Below are positions 25,029-34,682 of a DNA stretch of 64,000 nucleotides, in pieces. Both the position numbers and the translations under genes were made by a program. The notes under the pieces were generated by a model. That model was not told the origin of the DNA and did no database searches. It saw nothing but the letters and a program-made list of their open reading frames with translations. Numbering within the stretch: position 1 is the first letter of the stretch; each line of letters starts with the position of its first letter. The stretch covers positions 1 to 64,000 of the forward strand of contig JAPKZB010000055.1 in assembly GCA_026393985.1 (NCBI GenBank), given 5' to 3'. Source of the stretch: Acidobacteriota bacterium (GTDB taxonomy: Bacteria > Acidobacteriota > Terriglobia > Bryobacterales > Bryobacteraceae).

Positions 25029-26359
25029 ATGTTTGATAATCTCTCCGATAAACTGCAGCGAGTTTTCAAGAACTTGCGCGGCGAAGGAAAACTCACTGCC
25101 GAAAACATGGAAGCGGCGCTTCGCGAAATCCGCGTCGCGTTGCTTGAAGCCGATGTCCACTTTAAGGTCGTAAAACAGCTCATCGAAGCTGTCAAGGAAA
25201 AGGCGCTGGGGCAGGAAGTTCTCGCCGCGCTCTCTCCCGCTCAGCAGGTCGTCAAGATCGTCAACGAGGAGTTGATCAAGACCCTCGGGACCCACGCCTC
25301 CCGACTCCGCTTCGCTAACGAACCCCCAACGGTCGTCATGATTGTAGGGCTGCAAGGTTCGGGAAAGACCACCTCCTCGGCGAAACTTGCCCGGTGGCTC
25401 TCGAAAAACCAGCACGCCCCGCTGCTCGTCTCCGTTGACGTTTATCGTCCCGCCGCGCGCGATCAGTTGGCCGTCCTTGCCCAACAACTGTCCCTCCCGA
25501 TCTATACAGGAACGCCGGAAGAGTCCAAACCGCTCGAACTGGCCCGTTCCGCACGCCGCGAGGCGATCCAAACCGGTCGGGACGTCATCCTGATTGACAC
25601 CGCACGGAAATCCTCTTTGTCGCCGACGCCATGACCGGCCAGGATGCCGTCAAATCGGCCGAACAGTTCCATCAGCGGCTGGGAATCACCGGCATCATCC
25701 TGACCAAAATGGATGGCGACGCCCGCGGCGGTGCCGCGCTGTCGATCCGCTCTATCACCGGCCAACCGCTGAAGTTCATCGGGATTGGCGAAAAGCCGGA
25801 CGCCTTTGAGTTATTCCACCCCGACCGGGTCGCCAACCGGATTCTCGGCATGGGGGATGTCCTCAGTCTGATCGAAAAAGTCGAAGAGACCATCGACAAA
25901 AAGCAAGCCGAGGAGATGCAGCGGAAGCTCATTGATAATGAGTTCACCCTGACCGACTTCCGCAACCAGCTCAAGCAGATCCGCAAACTAGGCCCCCTCG
26001 GCGACCTGATGGGTATGATGCCGAATCTACCCGGTCTGGGCGGTGGCATGATGAAGGAGCTCAAAAACGCCAAGGTCGACGAAAAAGAACTCAACCGCGT
26101 GGTGGCGATCATCGACTCGATGACCCCCAAAGAGCGCGACAACCACATGCTTATCAACGGCTCTCGCCGCCGTCGGATCGCCAAGGGCTCCGGCACCAGC
26201 GTCGAGGACGTCAACAACCTGTTAAAGCAGTACACCCAGGCCCGGAAGATGATGAAAGCGTTTTCGGGCACACTGTCGGGCCAGGGCTTCCTGGGCAAAA
26301 AGCTTTCCAAGCTGGGTAAGCTCCCCTCGCTGGGCGATCTCGGTAACTTCAAGTTCTAG
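25029..26359 (+). pseudogene. ffh: Signal recognition particle protein Ffh, frameshifted by an internal deletion
   Basis: Ffh binds 4.5S RNA and targets nascent membrane proteins. The N-terminal frame (25029-25634, 201 codons) has the helical N domain, G1 GLQGSGKTT at 108-116 and DVYRPAARDQL, then stops soon after DVILIDTA. The second frame resumes at about 25604 with TEILFVADAMTGQDA and carries TKMDGDARGG, GIGEKPDAFE and a complete M domain ending GDLGNFKF at 26359. The GR-rich stretch after DTA (about 23 residues in E. coli Ffh) is missing and the frames differ, so the lost length is 3n-2, near 67 bp. A real lesion in this usually essential gene would be surprising; an assembly error is likely. 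Start MFDNLSDKLQ is canonical. Confidence 0.92.
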
Positions 26360-26385
26360 CTAGTTCAATCAGGAGTATATTAATA

Positions 26386-26640
26386 ATGTTGGCAATTCGT
26401 CTTGCGCGGTTCGGTTCGAAGAAGAAACCCACCTACCGCCTTGTGGTCATTGAGAAGGAGCGCGCCCGCGACAGCAAGGCGCTCGAAGTGCTAGGCCATT
26501 ACAACCCGCTCAGCGAACCCGCCGCCGTCGTGTTGGACCACGGCCGGTATGCGCATTGGGTCAAAGTCGGGGCGCAGCCGTCCGACACGGTCCTCCGTCT
26601 CGTCAAAGCCAATCCGGCTCCGGAGCCTGTGGCCGTCTAA
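26386..26640 (+). CDS. rpsP: 30S ribosomal protein S16
   Basis: 84 residues, normal length: MLAIRLARFGSKKKPTYRLVV followed by LGHYNP and a WVKVGAQPSDTV segment. An AGGAG Shine-Dalgarno lies upstream. Second gene of the conserved ffh-rpsP-khpA-rimM-trmD-rplS cluster; its TAA shares one base with the next ATG (TAATG). Confidence 0.97.
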   Translation: MLAIRLARFGSKKKPTYRLVVIEKERARDSKALEVLGHYNPLSEPAAVVLDHGRYAHWVKVGAQPSDTVLRLVKANPAPEPVAV

Positions 26641-26888
26641 TGGCGCCAGTGCTCAAAGAACTCCTCGAAGGGATCGCCCGCTCGATTGTCGATCATCCGG
26701 CCGAAGTGTCGGTGACCGAAACGGGCGGCGAACAGGGGACCAGCCTCGCCCTCCGGGTGGCGCCGGCCGACCTGGGCCGGGTGATCGGCAAGCAAGGCCG
26801 TACCGCCCGTTCGATCCGTACGCTCCTGACCGCGGCTGCGATCAAGGCCAACCGCCGGGTAAGTCTCGAAATCGTCGAGGATCGCTAG
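26640..26888 (+). CDS. khpA: KH-domain RNA-binding protein (KhpA family)
   Basis: 82 residues forming one KH domain with the GxxG loop in LGRVIGKQGRTARSIRTLL. KhpA proteins bind RNA, often as dimers with KhpB, and occur between rpsP and rimM in many genomes. The ATG overlaps the rpsP stop by one base and the gene ends 6 bp before rimM, so it is in the ribosomal operon. Confidence 0.93.
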   Translation: MAPVLKELLEGIARSIVDHPAEVSVTETGGEQGTSLALRVAPADLGRVIGKQGRTARSIRTLLTAAAIKANRRVSLEIVEDR

Positions 26889-26894
26889 GCGCCG

Positions 26895-27425
26895 GTGGAC
26901 GGGCAAACTCCAGATTGGGTCACCCTGGCCGAGGTGATACGCCCCCGGGGCAACCGGGGTGAACTTCTCTGCGTCGATCTTTCCAAAGGCCCCGAGCGGT
27001 ACCGGGAATTGACCCAGGTCATTCTTTTTGATGCGCAGCAGCAGGAGTTAGGGCCATTCACCGTCGAAGATGCCTGGCTCCATCAAGACCAACTCGTCCT
27101 GAAATTTGCCGGGGTCGATAGCATCACCGATGCCGAGCGTTTCCGGGGCGGGGAGGTGCGGATTCCCTTCTCCCAAAGGGCTCCCCTCTCCGCCGGCGAG
27201 TATTATCTGTCGGACCTTCCCGGCTGCGCCGTCGTCGATGATGCCACCGGCGCCCCCCTCGGCACGGTCGCCGCCGCCCTCGAAATGCCCGGATCGAATC
27301 TGATCGAACTCGAAAGCGGCGCTCTCATCCCGCTCTCCCGTGCCATCTGTCCCGTAATCGATCCAGCTAACCGGCTCATCCGGGCCATTATTCCCGATGG
27401 CCTGCTCGAGTTGAACCGCAACTAA
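26895..27425 (+). CDS. rimM: Ribosome maturation factor RimM
   Basis: 176 residues with GTG start at 26895. The N-terminal RimM domain begins WVTLAEVIRPRGNRGELLC, and the PRC barrel contains YYLSDLPGCAVVDDATGAPLGTV and ends IPDGLLELN. It binds S19 and helps 16S 3'-domain assembly in 30S maturation. It lies between khpA and trmD, as in most bacteria. Confidence 0.95.
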   Translation: MDGQTPDWVTLAEVIRPRGNRGELLCVDLSKGPERYRELTQVILFDAQQQELGPFTVEDAWLHQDQLVLKFAGVDSITDAERFRGGEVRIPFSQRAPLSAGEYYLSDLPGCAVVDDATGAPLGTVAAALEMPGSNLIELESGALIPLSRAICPVIDPANRLIRAIIPDGLLELNRN

Positions 27426-27437
27426 CCAGGGCATGCC

Positions 27438-28127
27438 ATGAAGTTCCATGTCCTCACGATCTTTCCCGATTTTTTCGACAGCCCGTTCCGCCACGGCGTC
27501 GTAGCCAAAGCGGCCGAGGCGGGGCGAATCGAACTCCAAATCCACGACCTCCGGCAGTGGACCTTCGACCGCCACCGCAGCGTCGATGACCGCCCCTTCG
27601 GCGGCGGAGAGGGAATGTTGCTGAAACCGGAACCGGTGTTTCACGCCACTGAAGCAATTTTCAAAGAAAAGAGTCATAATAAGAAGGTTGTCCTGATGTC
27701 GGCCCAAGGGGCGCTGTTCTCGCAGCAAACCGCCCGCCGACTCAGCCAGATGTCGGAACTGCTGCTCATCTGTGGCAGGTACGAGGGGATCGACGAACGC
27801 GTCGCCGCCCATCTGGTGGACGAAGAGATTTCCGTAGGTGATTTTGTTTTGAGTGGCGGCGAACTCGCGGCTGCTCTGGTGATTGACGCAGTGGCCCGAC
27901 TGCTTCCCGGGGTCCTCGGCAACGAGGCCTCCCGCGCGAATGAGAGCTTCTCGGAGCCGCTGCTCGATTCTCCGCACTACACCCGCCCAGCGGATTTCCG
28001 GGGATGGAAAGTTCCCGAAGTTCTGCAAAGCGGTAACCATGAGGCGATCCGGCAGTGGCGGCACATCGCGGCCCTGGCCAAGACCCATAAAAACCGGCCC
28101 GATCTCCTCCCCAAGCTTCCACTCTGA
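27438..28127 (+). CDS. trmD: tRNA (guanine37-N1)-methyltransferase
   Basis: SPOUT methyltransferase of 229 residues forming m1G37. MKFHVLTIFPDFFDS is the standard start; VDDRPFGGGEGMLLKPEP and LLICGRYEGIDERV form substrate and knot regions, and EEISVGDFVLSGGELAAALVIDAVARLLPGVLGN completes the trefoil knot. The tail RGWKVPEVLQSGNHEAIRQWR is typical. 12 bp before comes rimM, and rplS follows after 11 bp. Confidence 0.97.
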   Translation: MKFHVLTIFPDFFDSPFRHGVVAKAAEAGRIELQIHDLRQWTFDRHRSVDDRPFGGGEGMLLKPEPVFHATEAIFKEKSHNKKVVLMSAQGALFSQQTARRLSQMSELLLICGRYEGIDERVAAHLVDEEISVGDFVLSGGELAAALVIDAVARLLPGVLGNEASRANESFSEPLLDSPHYTRPADFRGWKVPEVLQSGNHEAIRQWRHIAALAKTHKNRPDLLPKLPL

Positions 28128-28138
28128 GGTAATTCATC

Positions 28139-28486
28139 ATGCAACATGTAGCTCTCACCAAGATCGCCCAACCCCAGGTGCGGACCGACCTGCCAGTGCT
28201 CCGGATCGGCGACACCATTAAAGTTCACGTCAAGATCCGCGAAGGCGAAAAAGAGCGCATCCAGATCTACGAGGGCACCTTGATTGCCCGGAATAATAAA
28301 GGGATCAGCCAGACGATCACTGTCCGCAAGATCAGCTTTAGCGTTGGCGTCGAACGTATCTTCCCGGTCAACTCCCCGGTCATCGACAAGATCGAGGTCG
28401 TCCGCACCGGTTTTGTCCGCCGCGCCAAGCTCTACTACCTCCGCGGCTTGAAGGGCAAGGCAGCCCGCCTCAAAGAGCGCGAATAG
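28139..28486 (+). CDS. rplS: 50S ribosomal protein L19
   Basis: 115 residues. [32 protein letters not shown] and the [22 protein letters not shown] block are diagnostic, with the C-terminus [20 protein letters not shown]. It sits at the 30S-50S interface. Part of the rimM-trmD-rplS-rnhB run. Confidence 0.98.
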   Translation: MQHVALTKIAQPQVRTDLPVLRIGDTIKVHVKIREGEKERIQIYEGTLIARNNKGISQTITVRKISFSVGVERIFPVNSPVIDKIEVVRTGFVRRAKLYYLRGLKGKAARLKERE

Positions 28487-28509
28487 GTTCCACCGCAGCG
28501 AGGCGATCA

Positions 28510-29136
28510 TTGCCGCAGCGTTGCTCCAACCGCTACGAGCGCAACTTGCGCGCCCAGGGCTTCCTCGCGATTGCGGGTGTTGACGAGGCGGGCCGAGGGT
28601 GCCTGTTCGGACCGGTCTACGCTGCGGCTTGCATTCTGGACCTCGCCAAGCCCCTCCGCGGCCTCGACGATTCGAAAAAATTGGACGTCCCCGCCCGCGA
28701 ACGCCTCCAGCAGTGGATTGAGGAGCGCGCCACCGCCTGGGCCGTAGCCTCGGCCTCAGCCGCCGAAATCGACGCCATTAACATCCTCCAAGCCTCCCGC
28801 CTCGCCATGCGCCGGGCCGTCCAATCGCTTCCCCGCCCCGCCGACTATCTCCTGGTCGATGCCACTTCGGTCGACCTCCCCATTCCGCAGCAAGGCATCA
28901 TCCACGGCGATGCCCTCTCCCGATCCATCGCAGCCGCCTCCATCCTGGCCAAAACCCATCGCGACCGCCGGATGCGAGAGTACGACGAGCAGTACCCCGG
29001 CTACGGCTTCGCCCGGCACAAAGGCTACGGCTCCCCCGAACATCTGGCGGCCCTCGACCGGCTCGGTCCCCTCCCGGAGCACAGATTCTGCTATGCTCCG
29101 GTTCGAGAGCGCGCGCAGCGGACTCTCTTCTCATGA
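28510..29136 (+). CDS. rnhB: Ribonuclease HII
   Basis: 208 residues; removes RNA from RNA-DNA hybrids and single ribonucleotides. The acidic residues are visible in AGVDEAGRG (DE) and in LLVDATSVDLP; DDSKKLD and SIAAASILAKTHRDR are family signatures. A TTG at 28510 is the likely start; no ATG precedes the conserved region. The stop overlaps the next ATG (ATGA). Confidence 0.95.
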   Translation: MPQRCSNRYERNLRAQGFLAIAGVDEAGRGCLFGPVYAAACILDLAKPLRGLDDSKKLDVPARERLQQWIEERATAWAVASASAAEIDAINILQASRLAMRRAVQSLPRPADYLLVDATSVDLPIPQQGIIHGDALSRSIAAASILAKTHRDRRMREYDEQYPGYGFARHKGYGSPEHLAALDRLGPLPEHRFCYAPVRERAQRTLFS

Positions 29137-29423
29137 ATCCTCTGCCCGATCCCCCGCTCCATCCCCGCGTCAGGAACAGCTGGTTCGCCCGCCTGTCCGG
29201 TCTGGCCTGGATTATTCTCTGTTTTGAACTCGGTGTCTTTCTGCTCGTCTATCCGTGGATGGATGGCTGGGAGCGCAACGAAATCGCCAACTGGCGCGAA
29301 GGCGCGCGGGAGATCTGGTCCAATCCCTATCTCCGCGGCGCCATCTCCGGCCTGGGTGTGGTCAACATCGGCATCAGTTTGCGCGACCTCTACACCTACC
29401 TCCGGCAAGTGCTGTTTGATTAG
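29133..29423 (+). CDS. Small membrane protein in the rnhB-lepB operon
   Basis: 96 residues, unknown function. One membrane helix (SGLAWIILCFELGVFLLVYPW, about 23-43) and a second weakly hydrophobic segment (GAISGLGVVNIGISL). WMDGWERNEIANWREGAREIW between them is probably on the outside. The ATG overlaps the rnhB stop by 4 bp and lepB follows after 19 bp, so it is made with the signal peptidase; a role in the envelope is only guessed. Confidence 0.75.
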   Translation: MNPLPDPPLHPRVRNSWFARLSGLAWIILCFELGVFLLVYPWMDGWERNEIANWREGAREIWSNPYLRGAISGLGVVNIGISLRDLYTYLRQVLFD

Positions 29424-29442
29424 TTAGAATTGGAAGATACCT

Positions 29443-30261
29443 GTGGCCCTCGAACAAGATCAAAAGCCAAACCCCGTCGGCGCCTCCGCGCTGGACTTCC
29501 CGTTGTGGAAACAGATTTTCCTTCAACAGAAAGAGGAAACTCCTCGCCATACCATCGCCGAATGGACAGTCACCATTCTCCTGCTCCTGTTCGGCACTAC
29601 CACGCTGGTGCAGGCCTTCGTCATCCCCACCGGATCAATGGAAGATACCCTGCTGATCGGCGACCATCTGCTCGTCGATAAGCTCGCCTACGCCCCGCCC
29701 GGCCCCATCAGTAAGTACTTTCTCCCTTATTCGGCAGTCAAGCGCGGCGACATCATCGTCTTCCGCTGGCCCGACGATATCCGCATGACCTTCGTCAAGC
29801 GCGTCCTCGGCGTCCCCGGCGACCGGATCCGCATCGAAAACAAGCAGGTGTTCCTCAACGGCAAGGCCCTCACCGAACCCTACAAGTATCACAAGACCGA
29901 ATACTTCGATTCCTACCGCGACACCTTCCCCTCCGAGCCCAATACCCGGCTGAGCGAAGGCGGCCGCACCATGCTCGAACAGCACCTCAAGGGCAACGAA
30001 ATCGTCGTCCCCGACAACGGCTACTTCGCCATGGGCGACAATCGCGATCAGTCGCTCGACTCCCGCTACTGGGGCTTTGTCCCCCGCGAAAACATCATCG
30101 GCAAGCCGCTCATCATCTATTGGTCCTACGATGCGCCCACCGAACGTCTGCAGTCCTCCACGCCCGGCTGGGACCACATCCAGGATCTGGCAACCAACTT
30201 CTTTACCAAAACCCGCTGGAGCCGGACCTTCAACCTGATCCACGGCTACCCGGTACAGTAA
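29443..30261 (+). CDS. lepB: Signal peptidase I
   Basis: 272-residue inner-membrane protease removing signal peptides. One membrane anchor (TVTILLLLFGTTTLVQAFVIP, about 42-62), catalytic Ser65 in PTGSMEDTL and general-base Lys119 in FVKRVLGVPGD; MGDNRDQSLDSRYWGFV is the conserved box E. GTG start at 29443. An insert of about 50 residues between the Lys region and the GDN box is usual in this family. Confidence 0.96.
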   Translation: MALEQDQKPNPVGASALDFPLWKQIFLQQKEETPRHTIAEWTVTILLLLFGTTTLVQAFVIPTGSMEDTLLIGDHLLVDKLAYAPPGPISKYFLPYSAVKRGDIIVFRWPDDIRMTFVKRVLGVPGDRIRIENKQVFLNGKALTEPYKYHKTEYFDSYRDTFPSEPNTRLSEGGRTMLEQHLKGNEIVVPDNGYFAMGDNRDQSLDSRYWGFVPRENIIGKPLIIYWSYDAPTERLQSSTPGWDHIQDLATNFFTKTRWSRTFNLIHGYPVQ

Positions 30262-30276
30262 CGTTTTCCCCTCCCC

Positions 30277-31355
30277 ATGGCAAAGACTGATCACCAATAT
30301 GGCCTCATCCTGGCCGGTGGCCGCGGCACCCGCTTCTGGCCCCGCAGCCGCAAGCGTACCGCCAAACAGGTCCTGAACTTCTTCGGCGAGCGGACGTTGA
30401 TCCAACAGACCGTCGACCGCCTGCGCAGCATCCTGCCGCCGGAGCGCATCTGGGTCATCACCAACTCCCATCTCCGCGACACCATCGCCAAGCAGTTGCC
30501 GGAAGTCCCCAAAAAGCAGATCCTCGCCGAACCCGCCCAGCGTAACACCGCCCCGGCCATCGGCCTGATCGCCCAGATCCTCCACCGCCAAGACCCCGAC
30601 GCCGTCATGGGCGTCTTCCCCGCCGACCACGTCATCGAGAAGAACTCCCGCTATCTCCGCCTCGTCAAACCCGCCTTCAAGGCCGCCGCCGAAGGCAAAA
30701 TCGCCGTCCTCGGCGTCCAGCCCCGGTGGGCCGAAACCGGCTATGGCTACATCGAGTTCCCTCCGGGCGTCACGGCCGGCGAAACCACCCCGGTCGCCGT
30801 CCGCAGCTTCCGCGAAAAACCCAATCTCGAAACCGCCAAAGAGTACGTCCACGCCGGTAACTTCTTCTGGAACGCGGGCATGTTCTTCTGGCGCGCCGAT
30901 GTCGTGCTCAACTCCTTGCGCGATCATCTGCCCAAAACCGCGTCCCTGCTCGCCGGCCTCCCGCCCTTCGCCAGCTCGAAGTTCAAGTCCGCCCTCGCCG
31001 AAACCTTCCCCGAGTGCGAAAACATCTCCATCGACTACGCCGTGCTCGAAAAGGCCCAGAACATCGTCGGCATCCCCGCCGACGAGTTCGGCTGGAACGA
31101 CGTCGGCACCTGGAACGCGGTCTATGAACTCGAAGCCCGCGGCATCTACTCAAACGTCTCCCGCGGCGAGGTCATCGCCGAACTCGCCACCGGCAACTAC
31201 ATCGACGTTCCCGGCAAACTCGTCGCCCTGCTTGGTGTGGAAAACCTCGTCATCGTCGAAACCGCCGACGCTCTCCTCATCGCCGACCGCAACCGGTCGC
31301 AGCAGGTCAGCGACATCGTCAAAGCCCTCGAAAAACAGAAACGCGAAGAACTCCT

Positions 31356-31359
<4 letters not shown>
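30277..31359 (+). CDS. manC: Mannose-1-phosphate guanylyltransferase
   Basis: 360 residues; makes GDP-mannose from mannose-1-phosphate and GTP for polysaccharide or glycolipid synthesis. The nucleotidyltransferase signature is [59 protein letters not shown] and [13 protein letters not shown] follow. It lacks the C-terminal isomerase domain of AlgA-type bifunctional enzymes. The stop overlaps the cyclophilin start (ATGA). Confidence 0.93.
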
Positions 31360-31835
<476 letters not shown>

Positions 31836-31893
31836 GTCCCCCTCCCACGGACAACGGGGCGCGCAACCCGGTAGAAAGGAGTAGCATAACGCT

Positions 31894-32460
31894 ATGCGCT
31901 CCTTCTTCACCGGGTTGCTTTTGTTTCATACCGTCCTCTCCGCTCAATTCATTGTGCGGCCCGTCCCTGTTCCTCCGGAGGTGCGCCGTTATCTCGAATT
32001 GACCGATGCGCAAACAACCCGCATCCAACAGCTGAACAGCCGGTTCGAATCCTACCGGCTCGATAAAGTAATCCGGCAAATGACCGTCCAGCAGGAGCTC
32101 GCCGAACAGATGCGGCAAGACCCGCTCGACCCCACCGCCATCGGCCTTCGCCACGTCGAGCTCGAATCCATTCGCCGCGAAACGGAAGCCGAAAAAGCCA
32201 GAACCATCAACGACATCCAGGCCCTCCTCACCCCTGCCCAACGCACCCGGCTCGACGTCCTCGACCAGGTGCTGCGTCAGCACGATCTCGCCTGCAGCGC
32301 CGTTGCCAACAACCTACTTCCCTTGCCCCAGCCGCCGCCTGCCTCCGCAACCGTCCCCCCCGGGTCAGGTCCGGGGTCCTCTGCCATGCCCGCCGCGTGT
32401 CCGACCGCCCTCCTCGTCGGCAACTTTAATTTTGTCCCCGGGTTCGCCGCCGCACGCTGA
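31894..32460 (+). CDS. Secreted Spy/LTxxQ-like helical protein
   Basis: 188 residues with a signal peptide (RSFFTGLLLFHTVLSAQ). The mature part is helical: YLELTDAQTTRIQQLNSRFE and ALLTPAQRTRLDVLDQVL are LTxxQ-type motifs, as in periplasmic Spy/CpxP-like proteins. The C-terminal 60 residues are proline- and serine-rich (LPLPQPPPASA) with two Cys. An AAAGGAG ribosome site lies upstream. Role probably in envelope chaperoning; not certain. Confidence 0.65.
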   Translation: MRSFFTGLLLFHTVLSAQFIVRPVPVPPEVRRYLELTDAQTTRIQQLNSRFESYRLDKVIRQMTVQQELAEQMRQDPLDPTAIGLRHVELESIRRETEAEKARTINDIQALLTPAQRTRLDVLDQVLRQHDLACSAVANNLLPLPQPPPASATVPPGSGPGSSAMPAACPTALLVGNFNFVPGFAAAR

Positions 32461-32503
32461 TCCACCGTTCCCTAACACCCCCAACAGCGCTACACTGCAA
32501 TCC

Positions 32504-34102
32504 ATGCGCCTTCTGCTCGCCCTGCTACCCGCCCTCGCCCTCGCCCAGCAACCCTACGACGTCCTCATCAAAAACGGACGCATCGCCGATGGCACCGGCA
32601 ACCCCACTTTCCTCGCCGATGTCGCCCTCACCGGCGGCAAAATCACCGCCATCGGCAAACTCAACGGCCTCGCCAAACGCACCATCGACGCCACCGGCCT
32701 GATCGTCGCCCCCGGCTTCATCGATATCCATAACCACTCCGATACCTCCCTGCTCGCCGACGGCAACGCCCAATCCTTCATCCGCCAGGGCGTCACCACC
32801 CTCATCTTCGGCGAAGGCCCCTCCGCCGCCCCCTCCCGCGACTTCCCCCGCTTCACCAACTACTGGGAACGCCTCCTCCGCACCGGCATCTCCCCCAACG
32901 TCGGCAGCTACGTCGGCTCCAGCCAGGTCTGGACCCAGGTCCGCGGCCCCAAAGCCGGCCCGCCCACCCCCGCCGAACTCACCCAAATGCGCGCCCTCGT
33001 CAAACAGGCTATGGAAGACGGCGCCCTCGGCGTCTCCAGCTCTCTCTCCGGCCCCCCCGGCTCCTGGATCGATACCGACACCCTGGTCGCCCTCTGCGAA
33101 GAGACCCGCCCCTACGGCGGCATCTACTCGACGCACATGAGAACCGAAGGCCACGGCGTCTTTGAATCCATCGCCGAAGCCATCACCATCTCCAAACGCG
33201 CCGGCGTCCCCGTCGACATCATCCACCTGAAACTGGCCGAAAACAAGCTCTGGGGCAAGATGCCCGAAGTCATCGCCACCCTCGCCAAGGCCCGCGCCGA
33301 AGGCCTCGAAGTCGAGTCCCACGTCTATCCCTACCGCGCCGGCCAGAACAATCTTGCGAGCATCATCCCCCCGTGGGCCCACGAAGGCGGCGTCAACGAA
33401 CTCCTCAAGCGCATCCAGGACCCCGCCCTCAAAGAGCGCCTCACCCGCGAGATCCTCAACGGCATCCCCGGCACCAACTGGTACAACCATTTCACCGCCA
33501 CCGGCTCCTGGGAAGGCATGCAGGTCTCCTCGTTTTCAAACCCCAGCTACAAGAAGTACGAAGGCCAGCGCATGAACCAGATCATCGCCGCCCTCGGCAA
33601 AGACCCCGTCGACGCCCTCTTTCAGGTCCTCTTCGACAACGGCGGCTCCGTGCCCACCGTCTTCTTCCACCACAACGAAGAGGATATGCGCTACGCCCTT
33701 AAACAGCCCTTCGTCTCCATCGGCTCCGATGGCCGCGCCGTCGCCACCATCGGCCTGCTCGCCGCCGAACACCCCCACCCCCGCTACTACGGCACCTTCC
33801 CCCGCATCCTCGGCCGCTACGTCCGCGACGAAAAGGTCATCACCCTGGAAGAGGCCATCCGCAAGATGACCTCGGCCAATGCCAACAAACTGCGCCTCTA
33901 TGACCGCGGCCTTCTCCGCGCCGGCTTAGCGGCCGACGTCACCATCTTCGACCCGGCCAAGGTCATCGACCACTCGACCTACGAAAAGCCCCACCAGTAC
34001 TCCACCGGCATCGTCCACGTCTTCGTCAACGGCGTCGCCGTCCTCCGCGACGGCGAACACACCAGCGCCCGACCGGGCACCATCGTCCTGCGTCAGCGCT
34101 GA
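32504..34102 (+). CDS. Exported N-acyl-D-amino-acid deacylase (D-aminoacylase) family amidohydrolase
   Basis: 532 residues with signal peptide MRLLLALLPALALAQQ. Amidohydrolase signature: YDVLIKNGRIADGTGNP at the start, the metal motif PGFIDIHNHSDTSLL (HxH), GVTTLIFGEGPS, later STHMRTEGHGVFESI and SIGSDGRAVA, ending with LRAGLAADVTIFDPAKV. Typical substrates are N-acyl-D-amino acids or dipeptides, here in the periplasm. The start at 32504 gives a clean signal peptide; longer frames are proline-rich leader. Confidence 0.88.
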   Translation: MRLLLALLPALALAQQPYDVLIKNGRIADGTGNPTFLADVALTGGKITAIGKLNGLAKRTIDATGLIVAPGFIDIHNHSDTSLLADGNAQSFIRQGVTTLIFGEGPSAAPSRDFPRFTNYWERLLRTGISPNVGSYVGSSQVWTQVRGPKAGPPTPAELTQMRALVKQAMEDGALGVSSSLSGPPGSWIDTDTLVALCEETRPYGGIYSTHMRTEGHGVFESIAEAITISKRAGVPVDIIHLKLAENKLWGKMPEVIATLAKARAEGLEVESHVYPYRAGQNNLASIIPPWAHEGGVNELLKRIQDPALKERLTREILNGIPGTNWYNHFTATGSWEGMQVSSFSNPSYKKYEGQRMNQIIAALGKDPVDALFQVLFDNGGSVPTVFFHHNEEDMRYALKQPFVSIGSDGRAVATIGLLAAEHPHPRYYGTFPRILGRYVRDEKVITLEEAIRKMTSANANKLRLYDRGLLRAGLAADVTIFDPAKVIDHSTYEKPHQYSTGIVHVFVNGVAVLRDGEHTSARPGTIVLRQR

Positions 34103-34419
34103 AGTACCCGCTCCCAGGACCCGTACATCGGGTTCGGCAGCAGAAACCAACGTTGGCCGAACAACTGCCGGTGCGGCGCCGGGACCTCCCGCCGCCCGCC
34201 GGGCACTCTTATCGCTCCCGCTGCCCGTCCGGAAAGCGCGGATTCCGCACCGTCGGGTCGTTCTCGTCATCAGCCTGCCAGGTCCGGTTGGTCAGATAAA
34301 CCAGCGACACGCCCCGCATCTGGGCGAACTTCAAAAACTCAATCGCCCCGGGCGCCGCCGTCCACCGCGGCTCCGCTGCGCCGCCAGAGGAAGCGCCAAA
34401 AGAAAAAGAATTGCCTCAT
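34093..34419 (-). pseudogene. Relic of a HAD-type acid phosphatase (lipoprotein e(P4) family)
   Basis: Three minus-strand pieces in different frames: an N-terminal [12 protein letters not shown] whose ATG overlaps the csoR stop (ATGA at 34416-34419); a middle part WTAAPGAIEFLKFAQMRGVSLVYLTNRT, the HAD motif II region; and FGQRWFLLPNPMYGSWERVL, the usual C-terminus of e(P4)-type phosphatases. Most of the roughly 250 expected residues, including the DxDxT loop, are deleted. Its end overlaps the D-aminoacylase tail. It was evidently the last gene of the copper operon before decay. Confidence 0.65.
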
Positions 34420-34682
34420 AACGAATACTTATAAATCAACTCGAGCAGCTCTTTCTGCATCGCCACCGACTTGGCCGGATCGCGCGAGGCAAACGCCGCG
34501 GCGACACAGTGTTCGAGATGCCCCTGCATCACCTGCTTCGACAAGCCCCGCAGCGCCTGCTGCACGCTCGCAATCTGCACCAGAACCTCAGCGCAGTAAC
34601 GGTCCTGTTCAATCATCCTGTGGATACCGCGCACCTGCCCCTCAATGCGCTTCAAACGCTTTAGGTTCTTCTCTTTGCTCAT
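34416..34682 (-). CDS. csoR: CsoR-family copper-sensing repressor
   Basis: 88-residue all-helical repressor (DUF156). [22 protein letters not shown] opens the fold; the copper ligands Cys30, His55 and Cys59 keep the exact spacing of CsoR (C-x24-H-x3-C). Start at 34680-34682 overlaps the copA stop by 4 bp. Being encoded with copZ and copA, it should repress this operon until copper binds; the palindrome at 36901-36919 is the expected site. Confidence 0.92.
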   Translation of the reverse strand: MSKEKNLKRLKRIEGQVRGIHRMIEQDRYCAEVLVQIASVQQALRGLSKQVMQGHLEHCVAAAFASRDPAKSVAMQKELLELIYKYSL

